Positions 62,116 through 64,000 of a stretch of DNA of 64,000 nucleotides are shown one piece after another; position 1 is the stretch's first letter; the number at the start of each line of letters is the position of its first letter. The stretch comes from Clostridia bacterium (lineage in GTDB: Bacteria > Bacillota > Clostridia > Christensenellales > CAG-138), in assembly GCA_030533005.1 (NCBI GenBank), contig JAUNJX010000003.1, positions 27,027 to 91,026 on the forward strand, read 5' to 3'. Below the pieces are notes generated by a model that did no database searches, was not told where the DNA came from, and saw nothing but the letters and a program-made list of their open reading frames with translations. The translations under genes were made by a program, and so were the position numbers.

Positions 62116-63522
62116 ATGGAAAACAAATGGTATGAAAATCAAAACCAGCAGCAGGGCGCGCCCTATCCCCCCAGGGAACAGTATCAGCCCTACTACCAGC
62201 CTGCCAGCGCCGTGCAGCATGATCGCAAGCAATTCAGCTTCGGTCAGCTTATCGCATGTTCGCTAATCGTCGCCGTGTTGTGCTGCTGCCTTAGCGGCGG
62301 TCTGTTCTTGCTTCTTGGCGTAAAGGATGACCGGGCTGCTTCCCGCGAGGCCATGTTGGAGCAGGACAGCGTCGTTGTGGAGTCCCCGCTTCCAGAATCG
62401 GGATCGTCGGCCTTAGCACCCGCCGCAGAAGCACCGGCTGACAGCGCCGCTGCAGCGCCTGCACCCTTCACGCCGGATGGCACTGCGTCCAAGCGTCTGA
62501 CCACGGCAGAGAACGCCGCAACGATCACCAGCGCGACCGTTGACGTGGTGCAGCGCTGTATGGCAAGCGCGGTCGGCATCACCACCAAGGTTCCCGCCAG
62601 TTCCTATTACAACGTGTATAGCTACCCTCAAAATTCCTCCGGCGATGCTTCCGATGAGATCCAGTACGGTTCCGGTTCGGGCATCATCCTAACGGAGGAC
62701 GGATATATCGTCACCTGTGAGCATGTGATCAGCGGCGGCCAGACCGTATATGTATGTTTGCAGGACGGCACCGAATATCAGGCGCAGGTCGTCGGCAAGG
62801 ATGCGCAAACCGACGTCGCCATCCTCAAGGTGGATGCGAAAAATCTCCCCGCCGCTACCTTGGGTTATTCCGAACAAGCGTCCGTAGGGGAAAACGTATT
62901 TGCCGTAGGCAATCCCTTGGGCGAATTTATTTGCAGCGTCAGCACGGGTATCGTAAGCGGTCTTGACCGAACGCTGGATCTTGACGGGCTGAATCTGACG
63001 CTCATGCAGACGGATGCAGCCGTCAATCCCGGCAACTCCGGCGGCGGTTTGTTCAATGCGCGCGGCGAGCTGATCGGCATCATCAACGCCAAGACCCAAA
63101 GCGTCGGCGTAGAAGGCTTGGGCTTCGCCATCCCCATCGACTCCGTGAAAACGGTCATTGCCGACCTCATGGATCTGGGCTATGTGACCGGTCGTCCCTA
63201 CATGGGCGTATCCCTGCAGGACATCTATGTGCGTACCAACAGCAACCCCAACGATCCTTTGGACAGCCTGTATAAGCAATTTGGCTTTGGCTATACCACC
63301 CACACGCAAATCACCGAGATCGTGAAGGGCAGCGCCGCGGATAAGGCCGGGTTAAAGGAAAACGATATCATCCTCGCCTTGGATAAAACGGAGATCACCG
63401 GCGCCTCCGACCTCACCTCCAAGCTTTACGCATATAAAGTTGGCGATGTGGTGACAATAACGGTATTGAGAGGCACCGAGCAGGTCGATCTGTCCCTCAC
63501 CCTTGGCGAAAGGGAAGCTTAG
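62116..63522 (+). CDS. htrA: HtrA/DegP-like membrane-anchored serine protease
   Basis: This 468-residue protease degrades misfolded envelope proteins. A cytoplasmic Gln/Tyr/Pro-rich N-terminus precedes one membrane helix (about 43-66), an Ala/Pro linker, a trypsin-like domain with H203 (TCEHV), D233 and S308 (GNSGGG), and one PDZ domain (about 375-465). The ATG at 62116 follows AAAGGAG; the frame open from 62020 runs through the leader. The 117-nt leader has no clear promoter. Confidence 0.94.
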   Translation: MENKWYENQNQQQGAPYPPREQYQPYYQPASAVQHDRKQFSFGQLIACSLIVAVLCCCLSGGLFLLLGVKDDRAASREAMLEQDSVVVESPLPESGSSALAPAAEAPADSAAAAPAPFTPDGTASKRLTTAENAATITSATVDVVQRCMASAVGITTKVPASSYYNVYSYPQNSSGDASDEIQYGSGSGIILTEDGYIVTCEHVISGGQTVYVCLQDGTEYQAQVVGKDAQTDVAILKVDAKNLPAATLGYSEQASVGENVFAVGNPLGEFICSVSTGIVSGLDRTLDLDGLNLTLMQTDAAVNPGNSGGGLFNARGELIGIINAKTQSVGVEGLGFAIPIDSVKTVIADLMDLGYVTGRPYMGVSLQDIYVRTNSNPNDPLDSLYKQFGFGYTTHTQITEIVKGSAADKAGLKENDIILALDKTEITGASDLTSKLYAYKVGDVVTITVLRGTEQVDLSLTLGEREA

Positions 63523-63543
63523 CTTCCAGCACCTTAGTCATTC

Positions 63544-63605
63544 CGGGGTCGCACCCCGTTTGACATACCCCCCACCATCTTATCGTGGCGTATCCCCAAC
63601 GCCAC
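63544..63605. repeat. two inverted repeats between htrA and its terminator
   Basis: CGGGGT/ACCCCG (63544-63558, loop CGC) and GTGGCG/CGCCAC (63585-63605, 9-nt loop) follow the htrA stop. Neither has a good T-tract. With the terminator they make three hairpins in 96 nt; I see no gene in this stretch. Confidence 0.6.
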
Positions 63606-63611
63606 AATAGC

Positions 63612-63639
63612 AAAAGAAGCGGCGTTTGCTGCTTCTTTT
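63612..63639. terminator. bidirectional terminator between htrA and the converging gene
   Basis: AAAAGAAGCGGC and GCTGCTTCTTTT form a 12-bp stem (one G-U pair) around GTTT. The A/T-rich ends supply a T-tract on either strand, fitting convergent genes on both sides. Confidence 0.8.
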
Positions 63640-63663
63640 GTTTACTTCATAAATACGCCTTGC

Positions 63664-64000
63664 TCATTTGGCAAACCACGACTTGATCTTGTTCCAAAGA
63701 GAATTGAACCAGCCTTGTTCATCCTTTTCCATGATCTCCACATCCTTGGCGACCTCCTCCTGTGCCGTCTCCTCAACGGGACGATCCGCATGGATATCTT
63801 CGCTGGTCATGATAAATTCGACGCTGCCGGCCACCTTAGGGTCTGTGCAGGAATAGGAGGTATAGGTGTCAGAAAGGGCAAGCAGGGCGTCCTTACGCTT
63901 GAGGGACACGCCTATATCGGCCATCTGCGCCTGCAATTCCTTGACGCCCTCGTCACGGAATTCCTCTACGCCGTCCGTAAGCTCGTTGCTCCAGGTATAA
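63664..64000 (-). CDS. YhgE/Pip-like membrane protein (partial, C-terminal tail)
   Basis: Only the last ~111 residues are inside the window; the 5' part lies beyond the right edge, and the frame is open to base 64000. The segment YTSYSCTDPKVAGSVEFIMTSEDI resembles the C-terminal end of YhgE/X-Leu-X-X-Gly heptad-repeat proteins (SYxSFSG...GSVKFI.KT), preceded by a helix of LTDGVEEFRDEGVKEL type. It ends in an acidic linker and an amphipathic WFNSLWNKIKSWFAK tail. The role of the family is unknown. Confidence 0.6.
   Translation of the reverse strand, partial: YTWSNELTDGVEEFRDEGVKELQAQMADIGVSLKRKDALLALSDTYTSYSCTDPKVAGSVEFIMTSEDIHADRPVEETAQEEVAKDVEIMEKDEQGWFNSLWNKIKSWFAK

Noticed and set aside
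1..64000. Search for tRNA, rRNA, CRISPR, insertion sequences, prophage and toxin-antitoxin pairs
   Set aside because: None seen. Gaps between genes are short (all under about 200 nt) and filled by promoters, terminators or leaders.

Overview
The window is a gene-dense piece (about 64 kb, mid-50s % GC by eye) of the chromosome of an anaerobic, endospore-forming member of the Firmicutes, class Clostridia. The evidence is the complete spoIIIAA-AH operon, spoIVB next to spo0A, a SpoIIM-like gene, GerW/YtfJ, YlbJ and YlmC/YmxH, together with anaerobic energy genes (sodium-pumping decarboxylase, pta-ackA). I cannot name the species. I see no rRNA, tRNA, CRISPR array, phage or insertion sequence. 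It looks like vertically inherited core chromosome.

Layout. From 1 to 47.5 kb every gene is on the minus strand. In transcription order, reading leftwards: pta-ackA; yceD-rpmF-plsX-acpP; rnc-smc-ftsY-prmA-rsmE-mtaB; HIT; rpsU; ylmC-nrdR-pgeF; an unknown membrane protein; spoIIIAA-AH; asp23-amaP-DUF2273-nusB; xseA-xseB-ispA-dxs-tlyA-nadK-argR-recN; spoIVB-spo0A-spoIIM-like; deoB, a DacF-like pseudoenzyme, site-2 protease, scpA, scpB, DUF2953, ytfJ, an active D,D-carboxypeptidase and rluB; the oadG-BCCP-oadB-oadA operon; and surE, a histidine phosphatase, an aminoacetone-oxidase-like flavoprotein, cmk and plsC (cut by the left edge). From 47.6 to 51.5 kb the plus strand carries tmcAL, ylbJ and cstA. 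From 51.6 to 58.5 kb the minus strand carries iscS-thiI-lipoprotein-zinc-ribbon-recX-acpS-fthC, then rsmD-coaD and a coiled-coil protein. From 58.7 to 63.5 kb the plus strand carries clpC, a lipoprotein and htrA. A YhgE-like membrane protein enters from the right edge on the minus strand.

How the genes work together. The sporulation genes cover entry (Spo0A), engulfment (SpoIIM-like), the mother-cell-to-forespore channel (SpoIIIA) and the sigma-K checkpoint protease (SpoIVB). Energy genes suggest decarboxylation-driven Na+ export and acetate fermentation. The rest is housekeeping: phospholipid and fatty-acid synthesis, isoprenoids, chromosome condensation, tRNA and rRNA modification, ribosomal proteins, and envelope or protein quality control.

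I found no wholly new system. The points that stand out are reduced or altered versions of known machines: a SpoIIIAF of only about 52 residues, a SpoIIIAG lacking the usual insertion in its ring-building domain, a DacF-like protein that has lost all three active-site motifs beside an intact paralogue, an OadG-like subunit with a duplicated C-terminal module, a terminator hairpin that contains the ribosome binding site of an unknown membrane protein upstream of spoIIIA, and a -10 element 8 nt from the spo0A start codon. TTG start codons are common, often in TTGA stop/start overlaps. Start codons below were chosen by ribosome binding site, family N-terminus and overlap with the upstream gene, and differ in many cases from the longest possible frame.
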